A stretch of 64,000 nucleotides of DNA from Flavobacterium beibuense F44-8 (GCF_000769915.1 NZ_JRLV01000010.1:62001-126000); one strand, 5' to 3'. Shown: positions 1 to 9,161, numbered from the stretch's first letter. The notes: a model not told the origin generated them from the letters alone. Numbers and translations: made by a program.

Positions 1-112
1 TTTCCCTCATGGCGAAATGTTAAACAATATTTTGAGAAAAATTGGGTTTATAGAGGTGAAGAACAGACCACAAACAATGGGTGTGGCTACAATTTATTCC
101 GCTTCAAAGTAA
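1..112 (+). CDS. ubiE: Demethylmenaquinone methyltransferase UbiE, C-terminal end (partial)
   Basis: Only the last 36 codons are in the window, read from base 2 to the TAA ending at base 112. The peptide ends in GVATIYSASK, and this tail with the preceding QTMGVATIY matches the C terminus of bacterial UbiE/MenG methyltransferases, which methylate demethylmenaquinone to menaquinone using S-adenosylmethionine. The gene is cut by the left edge, so the SAM-binding motifs cannot be checked. It lies 4 bases before porT on the same strand; the ubiE-porT order is a familiar flavobacterial arrangement, which supports both calls. The identification rests on a short tail plus context. Confidence 0.8.
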   Translation, partial: FPHGEMLNNILRKIGFIEVKNRPQTMGVATIYSASK

Positions 113-116
113 TACA

Positions 117-818
117 ATGAAAAGATATTTAATATACCTTATCCTTATATGTGGTATGCAAGGCCATGCCCAGCTTAAAATATTTGGTAAAGACCCAATT
201 ATACACCTTGAGAACTTTGACAAGCAAAGAGTTCACTGGGGGTACTTTTTAGGCTTTAACAGCTATGGCTTTAAAATGGATTATATTGATGATCCGGTAA
301 CCGATATTGTAGTAAAACAAACCACCGGATTTAACGTAGGGCTTGTAGGAAACCTAAGGATTATGGAGCATCTGGACCTTCGTTTTGAACCGGGACTGTA
401 CTACACTCAAAGGGATCTTACTTATCCTGACATTGAACGCCAGAGCGACGCTTTAAGACAGGCAAAATCGACTTATATTCATTTCCCGTTATTACTTAAA
501 TTTTCTGCAAAAAGAACAGGTAACATAAAACCATACCTTGTGGGAGGTTTTTCAAGAACATTAAACCTTTCAAGTAACGCTTCGTCTCTTGACGACAACT
601 ACTCAGGAACTTTCAGGATGAAAAAATGGACCACCAACTATGAAGTAGGATTTGGTATTGATTTATACCTGGAGTACTTTAAGTTTTCACCATCCATTAG
701 GGGAGTATTTGGGCTTAACGACGAGCTTATTCGCGACAACAACCCAGACAGCCCATGGACAGGAAACATAAACTCCATGAAAACAAGGGCCATTTTAATC
801 AACTTTACTTTCCACTAA
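117..818 (+). CDS. porT: PorT-family type IX secretion system outer-membrane protein
   Basis: The protein has 233 residues from the ATG at 117; an in-frame ATG at 81 lies inside ubiE and is unlikely. Residues 1-18 form a signal peptide ending GHA before Q. The rest is a small beta-barrel-type sequence with alternating aromatic strands (for example GVNVGLVGNLRI-like and GLYYTQRD segments) and a final strand ending INFTFH, as expected of an outer-membrane barrel. PorT (SprT in F. johnsoniae) is needed for type IX secretion in Bacteroidota. The gene follows ubiE by 4 bases, so the two are probably co-transcribed, and its 3' end overlaps the convergent RNA methyltransferase by 14 bases. The call rests on sequence character plus the ubiE-porT synteny. 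Confidence 0.85.
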   Translation: MKRYLIYLILICGMQGHAQLKIFGKDPIIHLENFDKQRVHWGYFLGFNSYGFKMDYIDDPVTDIVVKQTTGFNVGLVGNLRIMEHLDLRFEPGLYYTQRDLTYPDIERQSDALRQAKSTYIHFPLLLKFSAKRTGNIKPYLVGGFSRTLNLSSNASSLDDNYSGTFRMKKWTTNYEVGFGIDLYLEYFKFSPSIRGVFGLNDELIRDNNPDSPWTGNINSMKTRAILINFTFH

Positions 819-1545
819 AAGAGCGCCTAAATTCGCTTAGTATTATCGCGGTAGCTGTAGCTACATTAAGGCTTTCGGTTTTTTGTATTGCACCAAAACG
901 CGGTATGGCAATTTTATCGGTTACGGTTTGCTCAACAGCTGTTGATATTCCGTTTGCCTCGTTCCCAAAAACGACAATACCGTTTTCAGGAAGTTGCTGA
1001 GTATAAATATTTTCACCATCCATAAAAGTACCATATACCGGCAGTGACGTATTTTTAAGATATTCTTCTAAATCAGTATAAACAACTTTCACCCTGCTTA
1101 TGGACCCCATTGTAGCCTGCACCACCTTTGGATTGTAGACATCCACACAACCTTTAGAGCATACTAAGTGGGTTACACCAAACCAGTCACACATCCTTAT
1201 AATGGTACCTAAATTCCCCGGATCACGCACCTCATCTAGTGCAACTATAAGTCCGCCGTCAGGCAATATCTCATTTTCGTCAGGTATTAAAAAAACAGCC
1301 AAACAGGTGTTTTGTGTAGTAAGCGCACTAATTTTTTTCAGTTCGGCATCAGTCACCTCTATCCTTTTGGATTGAGGTATTGTATTAAAATCGTTTTGCG
1401 TAGTAAACAACTGATGTAATTCAAAATACGAGTTCAATAGCTCTTCCACCACTTTAACACCTTCGGCAATAAACATTTTATGCTCCTTTCGGTATTTTTT
1501 TTGCTGTAAACCCGTTATTGTCTTAATTTGGTTTTTACTAACCAT
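805..1545 (-). CDS. SpoU/TrmH-family RNA 2'-O-methyltransferase
   Basis: This 246-residue protein has an N-terminal substrate-binding region (about residues 15-90) and a C-terminal SPOUT (trefoil-knot) domain. The three SpoU motifs are visible: ALDEVRDPGNLGTIIR (about 102-117), VVFGNEANGIS (about 191-201) and IPRFGAIQKTESLNVATA (about 213-230). Such enzymes transfer a methyl group from SAM to the 2'-OH of a nucleotide in 23S rRNA or tRNA; the exact target cannot be read from sequence. It is transcribed toward porT and overlaps it by 14 bases, and its start is divergent from the TamL-like gene. A TATTTTTG element on the minus strand at 1608-1601 could be its -7 promoter box. Confidence 0.93.
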   Translation of the reverse strand: MVSKNQIKTITGLQQKKYRKEHKMFIAEGVKVVEELLNSYFELHQLFTTQNDFNTIPQSKRIEVTDAELKKISALTTQNTCLAVFLIPDENEILPDGGLIVALDEVRDPGNLGTIIRMCDWFGVTHLVCSKGCVDVYNPKVVQATMGSISRVKVVYTDLEEYLKNTSLPVYGTFMDGENIYTQQLPENGIVVFGNEANGISTAVEQTVTDKIAIPRFGAIQKTESLNVATATAIILSEFRRSFSGK

Positions 1546-1561
1546 AAAAAATGTATTTTTG
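1528..1561 (+). promoter_or_regulatory. Flavobacterial promoter of the TamL-like gene
   Basis: A TTTG at 1527-1530 is followed 23 bases later by TATTTTTG at 1554-1561, fitting the Bacteroidota TTTG/TAnnTTTG pattern. It lies inside the longest open frame, so translation must begin downstream, at the TTG at 1585. Confidence 0.6.
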
Positions 1562-1584
1562 AATTACGATTTAGAGCCCTGCCC

Positions 1585-4155
1585 TTGAGAAATAAGATAA
1601 CAAAAATAGCACTTATTATATTAACCGCTTCTGTTTTATTTTCATGTTCCCTAACTAAAAGGGTTCCTGATGATAAACAGTTATTGCGTGAAACCGATAT
1701 AACCGTAAACGACAAGAAAGTAAATGATGAGGATGTAACCAATCAGCTATATCAGTTACCCAACAGCGATGTACTTGGACTTAACATCAGGCTGCACATG
1801 TATAACTGGGCAACTCCTAACCCCGATTCATCATATCAGGCATGGCTGGACAGGAAACCTAACCGTCGCAAAAGATACACTGCCTTACTTTCAGACAAGC
1901 AGGTTCAACGCTTAGGACAGTCATTTTTGGTTGCCGGAATGAGTAGTTTTCTTAAAAATGTTGGTGAACCTCCTGTTATTGTAGATGAAAAACGCACACA
2001 AAGATCGGCTTCGAGATTAAGAGCCCACTATTTCAGACAAGGATATTTCCGCACCAAAGTAGATTACAAAATTGACAGCATAGGTGAGAAAAAAGCAAAA
2101 GTAAGCTACACAGTAGACACCGGAAAACCTTACATAGTAGACTCTATATCTACCCAAATCGCAACTCCGGTTCTGGACTCACTTTACCAAACCACAAAAG
2201 CAAAATCACTTATCAAAAAAGGGAAACAGTACAACCAAAATGATTTTTCGGGAGAACGCGACAGGATTACAAACTATTTCCTTAACCATGGGGTTTATAA
2301 TTTCCAGCCTAACTATGTTTCCTATAATATAGACACAATCGGGACGGGATATAAAGCAAACGTAGAACTTTTAGTCACCGATGAGCTTATAAGAACACAG
2401 GATTCCACCTATACAAGACCATTTAAAATATACACCGTTAAGGAGGTTAATATATACACCGAAAACCCAAATGGTGAAGAAAACCCCGTTATAGATAGCA
2501 CTACCTATAAAGGGTTTAACATATACAGTAACGGAAAACTTAACTACAGGCCAAAAGCTTTGACCGACCCTGTATTTATTACTCCGGGCAGTACCTATGC
2601 CGATTTTAGACGTACGCTTACTTACAGATACCTTTCTAACCTTAGTGTATTTTACTATCCTAAAATAATTTATGAGGTAGACCCAAATGATCCTAAAGGA
2701 ACATCGCTTATTACAAACATATACCTTAAGCCTAAATCAAAGTTTGACCTTTCTACCAGTGTAGACTTTAATCACTCTAACATTCAGGATTTTGGTATAC
2801 AGGGTAACATTACCTTATCTGCCAGAAATGTTTTTAGAGGAGCCGAGGTATTAAGTATCAGTACAAGAGGCAACATCGGTTCTTCAAGAGACCAGGCTAT
2901 TAAAGACCGCTCATTCTTCAACATCCTTGAATATGGTGCCGATTTGAGACTGACCTTCCCGCGTATATTTTTCCCTATCAATACCGACAGGGTAATACGT
3001 AAGGAAATGATACCATCTACTACAATGAGTTTTGGTATAAGCAGGCAGCAAAACATCGGTTTAGATAAAGAGAGTTTTACAGGAATATTAAACTACAACT
3101 GGACACCTAAAAGAAACGTTACTGCAAAACTGGACCTTCTTAATATTCAATACATTCGTAATGTAAATCCGCAAAATTATTTTAACGTATACCAATCGTC
3201 TTACTCACGATTAAATGGTTACGCACTGCAATACCAGTCGCAAGTTGACCCTGATTATTTCACGACCAATCCGGACACAGGAGCAGAAGAGCTAATTATA
3301 GAATCTGGAACCAATGGTTTTATAAACGACGTTAAAAATGAAAGTGTAACCGTAAGTGAAGAAGACTACAAAAGCATTAACAGCCTTGAGGAAAGAAGAC
3401 AAAGACTTACAGAGAACAACCTGATATTTGCTTCAAACTTTACTTATACCACAAGTACAAAAGAGAATCTTTTAGACAATACCTTTTTCATCTTTAAAAC
3501 CAAACTGGAAACGGCAGGTAACTTCCTTACACTACTTTCCAGATTACAGGGTGATAAAAACATGAATGAAAACGGAAGAAGAACGTTTGTAAATGTGGAA
3601 TACTCGCAATATGTAAAAACAGAATTCGACTTTATAAAACACTTTGACCTAAGGCGTGGAAAAGTACTTGCCATGAGAGCCTTTTTTGGTATCGCCATTC
3701 CTTACGGCAACTCCAACTCAATTCCGTTTACACGAAGTTACTTTGGTGGTGGGTCTAACGATAACAGAGCATGGCAATCCTACAGTCTTGGACCGGGACG
3801 AAGCGGAAGCCCTAACGACTTTAACGAAGCTAACTTCAAAATGGCTTACAGTGCCGAGTTGCGCTTTAATATATTCGGGCAGTTAAACGGCGCCGTGTTT
3901 GGCGATGTAGGTAACATTTGGAATGTTTTTGATAATGAGGAAGACGAAGACTACACCTTTAACGGTATTCAATCCTTCCGTGACCTGGCTTTTGGTTCGG
4001 GTTTTGGATTTAGATATGATTTTAATTTCTTTGTAGTCCGCCTTGACCTAGGTTTCAAAACATACAACCCGGGCAGGGAGGTAAACGACAGGTGGTTTAA
4101 AGAATATAATTTCTCCCACTCTGTTCTAAATGTCGGAATTAATTATCCGTTCTAA
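1585..4155 (+). CDS. tamL: TamL-like outer-membrane lipoprotein (BamA/TamA family)
   Basis: From a UUG start at 1585 the protein has 856 residues. Residues 1-20 form a lipoprotein signal ending LFS before Cys21, followed by SLTKRVPDDKQLL, the typical mature start of the Bacteroidota TamA-like lipoprotein family. POTRA-like repeats occupy about residues 75-340 (for example RLRAHYFRQGYFRTKVDY), and a Bac_surface_Ag (D15) barrel fills the C-terminal half, ending in the strand VLNVGINYPF. The family is related to BamA/TamA and is thought to help insert or export outer-membrane proteins. The longest frame begins at 1528, but that codon is part of the promoter and would bury the lipobox. No tamB-like partner gene is in the window. 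Confidence 0.85.
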   Translation: MRNKITKIALIILTASVLFSCSLTKRVPDDKQLLRETDITVNDKKVNDEDVTNQLYQLPNSDVLGLNIRLHMYNWATPNPDSSYQAWLDRKPNRRKRYTALLSDKQVQRLGQSFLVAGMSSFLKNVGEPPVIVDEKRTQRSASRLRAHYFRQGYFRTKVDYKIDSIGEKKAKVSYTVDTGKPYIVDSISTQIATPVLDSLYQTTKAKSLIKKGKQYNQNDFSGERDRITNYFLNHGVYNFQPNYVSYNIDTIGTGYKANVELLVTDELIRTQDSTYTRPFKIYTVKEVNIYTENPNGEENPVIDSTTYKGFNIYSNGKLNYRPKALTDPVFITPGSTYADFRRTLTYRYLSNLSVFYYPKIIYEVDPNDPKGTSLITNIYLKPKSKFDLSTSVDFNHSNIQDFGIQGNITLSARNVFRGAEVLSISTRGNIGSSRDQAIKDRSFFNILEYGADLRLTFPRIFFPINTDRVIRKEMIPSTTMSFGISRQQNIGLDKESFTGILNYNWTPKRNVTAKLDLLNIQYIRNVNPQNYFNVYQSSYSRLNGYALQYQSQVDPDYFTTNPDTGAEELIIESGTNGFINDVKNESVTVSEEDYKSINSLEERRQRLTENNLIFASNFTYTTSTKENLLDNTFFIFKTKLETAGNFLTLLSRLQGDKNMNENGRRTFVNVEYSQYVKTEFDFIKHFDLRRGKVLAMRAFFGIAIPYGNSNSIPFTRSYFGGGSNDNRAWQSYSLGPGRSGSPNDFNEANFKMAYSAELRFNIFGQLNGAVFGDVGNIWNVFDNEEDEDYTFNGIQSFRDLAFGSGFGFRYDFNFFVVRLDLGFKTYNPGREVNDRWFKEYNFSHSVLNVGINYPF

Positions 4156-4167
4156 ATTTAAAAATAC

Positions 4168-4175
4168 TATTTTTG
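4168..4175 (+). promoter_or_regulatory. -7 promoter element upstream of fbaA
   Basis: TATTTTTG matches TAnnTTTG and lies 28 bases before the fbaA ATG. No clear TTTG is seen at the expected upstream distance, so fbaA expression probably depends on this element plus an imperfect -33 region. Confidence 0.5.
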
Positions 4176-4203
4176 TAAATTAATTTTAAAAATCTATAAA
4201 TAA

Positions 4204-5271
4204 ATGGCTCATAATATTAAACCCGGGGTTGCAACCGGAGATCAGGTTCAGGAGATCTTTCAGTACGCTAAAGAAAAAGGATTTGCTCTACCGGCAGTAA
4301 ACGTAACGGGATCAAGCACAATAAACGGAGTACTTGAAACAGCTGCAAAATTAAATGCACCGGTAATCATTCAGTTCTCTAACGGCGGTTCGTCTTACAA
4401 TGCAGGTAAAGGATTATCTAACGACGGTCAGAAATCTGCTATTTTAGGTGCTATTGCAGGAGCAAAACATATACATACACTTGCAGAAGCTTATGGAGCT
4501 ACTGTTATATTACACACAGACCACTGTGCTAAAAACTTACTACCTTGGATAGACGGTTTACTTGATGCTAGTGAAGAGCACTTCAAAGCTACAGGAAAAC
4601 CACTTTTCAGCTCTCACATGATTGACTTATCAGAAGAGCCTCTTGAGGAAAACATAGAAATTTCTAAAAAATACCTTGAGAGAATGAGTAAAATGGGCAT
4701 GACCCTTGAAATCGAATTAGGTATTACAGGAGGTGAAGAAGACGGAGTAGACAACTCTGACGTAGACAGCTCTAAACTATACACTCAGCCGGAAGAAGTA
4801 GCTTATGCTTATGAAGAACTAAGCAAAGTTTCTAACAGATTCACTGTAGCGGCTGCTTTTGGTAACGTACACGGTGTATACAAACCGGGCAACGTAAAAC
4901 TTACACCAAAAATCCTTAAAAACTCTCAGGATTACATTCAGGAGAAATACAACACAGGTGTTAACCCTGTAGATTTTGTTTTCCACGGTGGTTCAGGTTC
5001 TACACTTGAAGAAATCAGGGAAGCAATTACTTATGGTGTAATCAAAATGAACATTGACACTGACCTTCAGTTTGCATTTACAGAAGGTATCCGTGATTAT
5101 GTTTCTAAAAACATTGAATATCTTAAAACTCAAATAGGTAACCCTGAGGGAGCCGACTCTCCAAACAAAAAATACTACGATCCAAGAAAATGGATGCGTG
5201 AAGGAGAACTTACCTTTAACGCAAGGCTTGCAAAAGCTTTTGAAGACCTGAACAACGTTAATACCCTATAA
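4204..5271 (+). CDS. fbaA: Class II fructose-bisphosphate aldolase
   Basis: At 355 residues the protein matches class IIA aldolases, cytoplasmic zinc enzymes that cleave fructose 1,6-bisphosphate to dihydroxyacetone phosphate and glyceraldehyde 3-phosphate (and run in reverse in gluconeogenesis). Metal-binding and catalytic motifs are present: VILHTDHCAKN (catalytic Asp and a zinc His, about residues 101-111), the Glu-containing ELGITGGEEDGVDN, AFGNVHGVYKPGN (zinc His) and DFVFHGGSGS (zinc His and phosphate-binding loop). It starts at the ATG at 4204 behind its own promoter element and precedes accD by 35 bases, so the two may share a transcript. Nothing unusual is seen. Confidence 0.96.
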   Translation: MAHNIKPGVATGDQVQEIFQYAKEKGFALPAVNVTGSSTINGVLETAAKLNAPVIIQFSNGGSSYNAGKGLSNDGQKSAILGAIAGAKHIHTLAEAYGATVILHTDHCAKNLLPWIDGLLDASEEHFKATGKPLFSSHMIDLSEEPLEENIEISKKYLERMSKMGMTLEIELGITGGEEDGVDNSDVDSSKLYTQPEEVAYAYEELSKVSNRFTVAAAFGNVHGVYKPGNVKLTPKILKNSQDYIQEKYNTGVNPVDFVFHGGSGSTLEEIREAITYGVIKMNIDTDLQFAFTEGIRDYVSKNIEYLKTQIGNPEGADSPNKKYYDPRKWMREGELTFNARLAKAFEDLNNVNTL

Positions 5272-5306
5272 TAATTAGGGCCGTATAACTAACTAATATT
5301 TGTAAA

Positions 5307-6161
5307 ATGGCTTGGTTTAAAAGAACGGAAAAAGGAATACAAACACCAACCGAGAACAAGAAGGATGTACCTAAAGGATTATGGTACAAATCACCAACCG
5401 GTAAAATTGTTGATGCCGAAGAACTGGCAAAAAACTTTTATGTAAGCCCTGAAGACGGATACCACGTTAGGATAGGCAGTAAGGAATATTTTGAAATACT
5501 GTTTGACAATAACGAGTATGAAGAACTTGATGCCGATATGACATCAAAGGATCCTCTTAAGTTTGTGGACACCAAAAAGTATGGCGATCGTTTAAAAGAC
5601 GCGCAGGAAAAAACAAAACTTAAAGATGCCGTTAGAACCGGAGTAGGAAAATCTAAAGGAAAAGACATCGTTATAGCATGTATGGATTTCGCTTTCATCG
5701 GCGGATCTATGGGAGCTGTGGTAGGTGAAAAAATTGCACGTGCAATCGACCACTCTATCAAAAACAGGATTCCATTCCTTATGATATCTAAATCTGGTGG
5801 AGCAAGAATGATGGAGGCTGCTTATTCACTTATGCAGCTTGCTAAAACATCGGCTAAACTTGCTCAGCTTGCAGATGCTAAAATCCCTTACATCTCTCTA
5901 TGTACTGACCCTACAACAGGTGGTACAACTGCATCATACGCGATGCTTGGAGATGTAAACATTTCAGAACCGGGAGCTCTTATCGGGTTTGCAGGTCCGC
6001 GTGTAGTAAAAGACACTACAGGTAAAGACCTACCTGAAGGATTCCAAACTGCAGAGTTTGTATTAGAACACGGTTTCCTTGACTTTATCACCCCTCGTAG
6101 AGAGCTTAAAGACAAGATTAACCTGTACCTTGACCTTATTCAAAATCAACCGGTACGATAA
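5307..6161 (+). CDS. accD: Acetyl-CoA carboxylase carboxyltransferase subunit beta
   Basis: The 284-residue protein has the crotonase-like carboxyltransferase fold: [20 protein letters not shown] (about residues 152-171) and [15 protein letters not shown] (about 197-211) followed by [14 protein letters not shown]. With AccA it moves the carboxyl group from carboxybiotin to acetyl-CoA, giving malonyl-CoA for fatty-acid synthesis. Oddly, the N-terminal zinc ribbon seen in E. coli AccD has lost all four cysteines: the region reads [13 protein letters not shown] and [13 protein letters not shown] where CxxC pairs are expected. The segment keeps its length and neighbouring residues, so this is substitution, not truncation. 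A strong bidirectional terminator follows directly. accA is not in the window. Confidence 0.95.
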   Translation: MAWFKRTEKGIQTPTENKKDVPKGLWYKSPTGKIVDAEELAKNFYVSPEDGYHVRIGSKEYFEILFDNNEYEELDADMTSKDPLKFVDTKKYGDRLKDAQEKTKLKDAVRTGVGKSKGKDIVIACMDFAFIGGSMGAVVGEKIARAIDHSIKNRIPFLMISKSGGARMMEAAYSLMQLAKTSAKLAQLADAKIPYISLCTDPTTGGTTASYAMLGDVNISEPGALIGFAGPRVVKDTTGKDLPEGFQTAEFVLEHGFLDFITPRRELKDKINLYLDLIQNQPVR

Positions 6162-6171
6162 ATAAACAAAT

Positions 6172-6204
6172 AAAAAAAGCCCCTGCAATGCAGGGGCTTT
6201 TTTT
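6172..6204. terminator. Bidirectional intrinsic terminator between accD and the permease gene
   Basis: A perfect stem (AAAAAAAGCCCCTGC pairing with GCAGGGGCTTTTTTT around an AAT loop) has a T-run on both strands. It sits between the convergent accD and MacB-type permease genes and should stop transcription from both sides. Confidence 0.93.
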
Positions 6205-6221
6205 ATTTGTTTATACTTTAA

Positions 6222-7472
6222 TTACATTCCACTTCTGATAGCCTCTACAGGATCTAACCTTGACGCCGAAACCGCAGGCATTATTCCCGAAACAAGACCA
6301 ATAGCTACCGATATACCTACACCCCAAATAATATTGGCTGCACTTAAAACAAACTCAAAGTCAAACACCTTGGTTAAAACAGCCGCTATTACCCATACGA
6401 GCGCCATACCTACCAGTCCGCCAATTACGCAAAGTATAATAGCTTCAAACAAAAACTGAAGCAATATAAATTTCCTTTTTGCACCAAGCGCTTTTTGAAT
6501 ACCTATAAGATTAGTCCTTTCTTTAACTGAAACAAACATAATATTAGCAATACCAAATCCGCCAACAATAATGGAGAAAAAGGCTATTATACCGCCACCA
6601 AGGTTTAGGTTAAACACAATATCATCAATAAAATCAGTAAACCCCGAAAGGATATCAATCATAAAATTATCAATCTCACCAGCTTTTATACCCCTGTAAC
6701 TTCTTAACTTATAAGCCACCTCTGCCTTTACTTCTTCCCCGGTATAACCAGCCTTTGGTTTTATGATAATTATAGGCGTCATAAAATCATTATGATCACC
6801 ATATTTGCGACGTAAAAAGTTAACCGGAAGAAATACAGCCGTATCATTATTTTCGCCAAAGCTCCCCTGCCCCTGTTTGTTTAAAACACCTATCACGGTA
6901 AATTTCTGACCATACATTCTTATTTTCCTACCTACAGGATCAGCAGCTCCAAACAAAGCATCGGCCACTTCATAACCAATTACGATAACCGGCGTACCGG
7001 AAACCGATTCGGCCTCATTATAAAAACGCCCGTTAGATATATCCAGCTTCTGTATATCGGTAAACTCATACGACACCGGAACAACATTTATATCACTAAC
7101 CGATTTGTCGTTGTATTTCACTACTTCCCTATTGGTAAAAATCTGGTACGCCAGCTTATCAGCCATTGTTACCGATTCTTTCAGGTACTGATACTCGGCA
7201 TAAGTAACATCAGGAAACTGATCTCTTTTCCACCTTGGCACATTACTGGGCGCAAAAGAAAATCTTTTTAAATACATGGTATTCCTGTCCACACTGCTAA
7301 GCTGCTCTTTTATTTGCCTGTCCATAGAATCTACAGCCGCCCAAACAGCAATGATAGAAAATATACCTATAGTAACTCCCAGCAGCGATAAAAAGGTACG
7401 CAGCTTATTGTTTCTAAGTGCATTTAGGGCAAATCCGAGGCTTTCTCTAAGCAAACGCAGGTATAACAGCAT
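6222..7472 (-). CDS. MacB/FtsX-type ABC transporter permease
   Basis: The 416-residue protein has the MacB topology: a first membrane helix near residues 24-45 (TFLSLLGVTIGIFSIIAVWA), a periplasmic MacB-PCD domain of about 220 residues, then three helices at about 290-405 forming the FtsX domain, with ERTNLIGIQKALGAKRKFI as the cytoplasmic coupling segment. Such permeases work with a separate ATPase as mechanotransmission pumps moving lipoproteins, peptides or small molecules across the envelope. No ATPase or adaptor lies next to it: it faces the accD terminator and is divergent from purH. It is therefore an orphan permease; substrate unknown. Confidence 0.85.
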   Translation of the reverse strand: MLLYLRLLRESLGFALNALRNNKLRTFLSLLGVTIGIFSIIAVWAAVDSMDRQIKEQLSSVDRNTMYLKRFSFAPSNVPRWKRDQFPDVTYAEYQYLKESVTMADKLAYQIFTNREVVKYNDKSVSDINVVPVSYEFTDIQKLDISNGRFYNEAESVSGTPVIVIGYEVADALFGAADPVGRKIRMYGQKFTVIGVLNKQGQGSFGENNDTAVFLPVNFLRRKYGDHNDFMTPIIIIKPKAGYTGEEVKAEVAYKLRSYRGIKAGEIDNFMIDILSGFTDFIDDIVFNLNLGGGIIAFFSIIVGGFGIANIMFVSVKERTNLIGIQKALGAKRKFILLQFLFEAIILCVIGGLVGMALVWVIAAVLTKVFDFEFVLSAANIIWGVGISVAIGLVSGIMPAVSASRLDPVEAIRSGM

Positions 7473-7575
7473 AACATTTTTTATTGAGTTGTGTAAAATT
7501 CAATATTTTTTTCGCAAAATCCTAAAAACTAAAAACATTAAAATAAAAAAAACATAAAATTATATGTTATATCTC

Positions 7576-7607
7576 TTTGAATGTTAGCCATACAATAACT
7601 ACTTTTG
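7576..7607 (+). promoter_or_regulatory. Consensus flavobacterial promoter of purH
   Basis: TTTG at 7576-7579, a 20-base spacer and TACTTTTG at 7600-7607 form an almost ideal Bacteroidota sigma-A promoter. The purH ATG follows 22 bases later, leaving a leader of roughly 15 nucleotides. Confidence 0.8.
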
Positions 7608-7629
7608 CACCTTTAGAACACGCATCAAA

Positions 7630-9156
7630 ATGAGCACAGTAAAAAACATTTCATCGGCCCTTATCTCAGTATTCGATAAAGACGGCTTAGAACCTATTGT
7701 TAGGAAACTACACGAAAATTCAGTAACCATCTATTCTACCGGAGGAACAGAATCTTTTATCAAAGATTTAGGCATACCGGTTGTAGCTGTTGAAGACGTA
7801 ACTTCTTACCCTTCAATACTTGGAGGACGAGTAAAAACATTACACCCAAAAGTATTTGGAGGTATTCTTAACCGTCAGGATAACGAGTCGGACGTACAGC
7901 AGATGAAAGAATTCGATATCCCGCAAATTGACCTGGTTATCGTTGACCTGTATCCTTTTGAAAAAACTGTAGCATCAGGAGCTCCTGAAGCCGACATTAT
8001 AGAGAAAATCGATATTGGTGGTATTTCACTTATCCGTGCTGCTGCAAAAAACTTTAAAGACACAGTTATTGTTGCCTCTGTAGATGAGTACAGCCTGTTT
8101 TTAGATATGATTACTAAAAACAACTGCGGTACTACAATTGAGGAAAGAAGACTACTTGCTACAAAAGCATTCCATGTTTCTTCAAACTACGATACTGCTA
8201 TATTTAATTACTTTAATACAGACGATACTTACTACAAAGAGAGTATTGCTAACGGACAGGTACTTCGTTATGGCGAAAACCCTCACCAAAAAGGTTTCTT
8301 CTTTGGCGAGTTTAACAAAATGTTCAGCAAACTTCACGGTAAGGAATTATCATACAACAACCTTCTTGATGTAGATGCTGCCGTTAACCTAATGCAGGAA
8401 TTTAAAAACGACGACCCTACGTTTGCTATACTTAAACACAACAATGCTTGTGGTTTAGCAACAAGAAGCAATGTAAAAGACGCTTATCTTGACGCTCTTG
8501 CAGGCGACCCTACTTCTGCCTTTGGAGGTGTACTTATCTCTAATGCAAAAATAGACAAGGCTGCTGCCGATGAGATAAACCAGCTTTTCTGTGAGGTTGT
8601 TATCGCTCCGGCTTATGACAACGACGCTCTTGAGGTGCTTCAGGAAAAGAAAAACAGAATTATTTTAATTCAAAACGAAGTGGAACTACCTGCTAAACAG
8701 GTTAGAACATGCTTAAACGGATTATTAGTTCAGGATAAAGACAATATTACAGACAATAAAGAGCATTTAAATACCGTTACAGTAACTTCACCTACTGAGC
8801 AGGAAGTGGAAGACCTGCTGTTTGCTTCAAAAATCTGTAAGCATACAAAATCCAATACCATCGTTTTTGCTAAAAACAAACAGTTGTTTGCCAGCGGTAC
8901 CGGACAAACGTCTCGTGTAGATGCTTTAAGACAGGCTGTAGAAAAAGCAAATTCATTTAACTTTGACCTTAACGGAGCTGTAATGGCAAGTGATGCGTTT
9001 TTCCCTTTCCCGGATTGCGTTGAACTAGCTAAGCAGGCAGGAATCACCGCTGTAATACAGCCTGGAGGTTCAATTAAAGACGAACTAAGTATAAACTACT
9101 GCAATGAAAACAATGTTGCAATGGTATTTACAGGAACACGTCATTTTAAACATTAA
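7630..9156 (+). CDS. purH: Bifunctional AICAR transformylase/IMP cyclohydrolase
   Basis: PurH (508 residues) performs the last two steps of de novo purine synthesis: formylation of AICAR with 10-formyl-tetrahydrofolate, then ring closure to IMP. The MGS-like cyclohydrolase domain covers about residues 1-150 (STGGTESFIKDLGIPV, SYPSILGGRVKTLHPKVFGG, DIGGISLIRAAAKNF). The transformylase domain follows, with RYGENPHQKG and the catalytic Lys-His pair in FAILKHNNACGLA (about 262-274), and ends in the conserved VMASDAFFPFPDCVE, IQPGGSIKDE and MVFTGTRHFKH. Length is normal for the family. It has its own consensus promoter and is followed by mreB after 59 bases. Confidence 0.97.
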   Translation: MSTVKNISSALISVFDKDGLEPIVRKLHENSVTIYSTGGTESFIKDLGIPVVAVEDVTSYPSILGGRVKTLHPKVFGGILNRQDNESDVQQMKEFDIPQIDLVIVDLYPFEKTVASGAPEADIIEKIDIGGISLIRAAAKNFKDTVIVASVDEYSLFLDMITKNNCGTTIEERRLLATKAFHVSSNYDTAIFNYFNTDDTYYKESIANGQVLRYGENPHQKGFFFGEFNKMFSKLHGKELSYNNLLDVDAAVNLMQEFKNDDPTFAILKHNNACGLATRSNVKDAYLDALAGDPTSAFGGVLISNAKIDKAAADEINQLFCEVVIAPAYDNDALEVLQEKKNRIILIQNEVELPAKQVRTCLNGLLVQDKDNITDNKEHLNTVTVTSPTEQEVEDLLFASKICKHTKSNTIVFAKNKQLFASGTGQTSRVDALRQAVEKANSFNFDLNGAVMASDAFFPFPDCVELAKQAGITAVIQPGGSIKDELSINYCNENNVAMVFTGTRHFKH

Positions 9157-9161
9157 TTTGT

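Noticed and set aside
755-1000. A plus-strand frame joining the end of porT to the methyltransferase gene
   Set aside because: It is an alternate-frame read-through of porT and antisense to the SpoU motifs.
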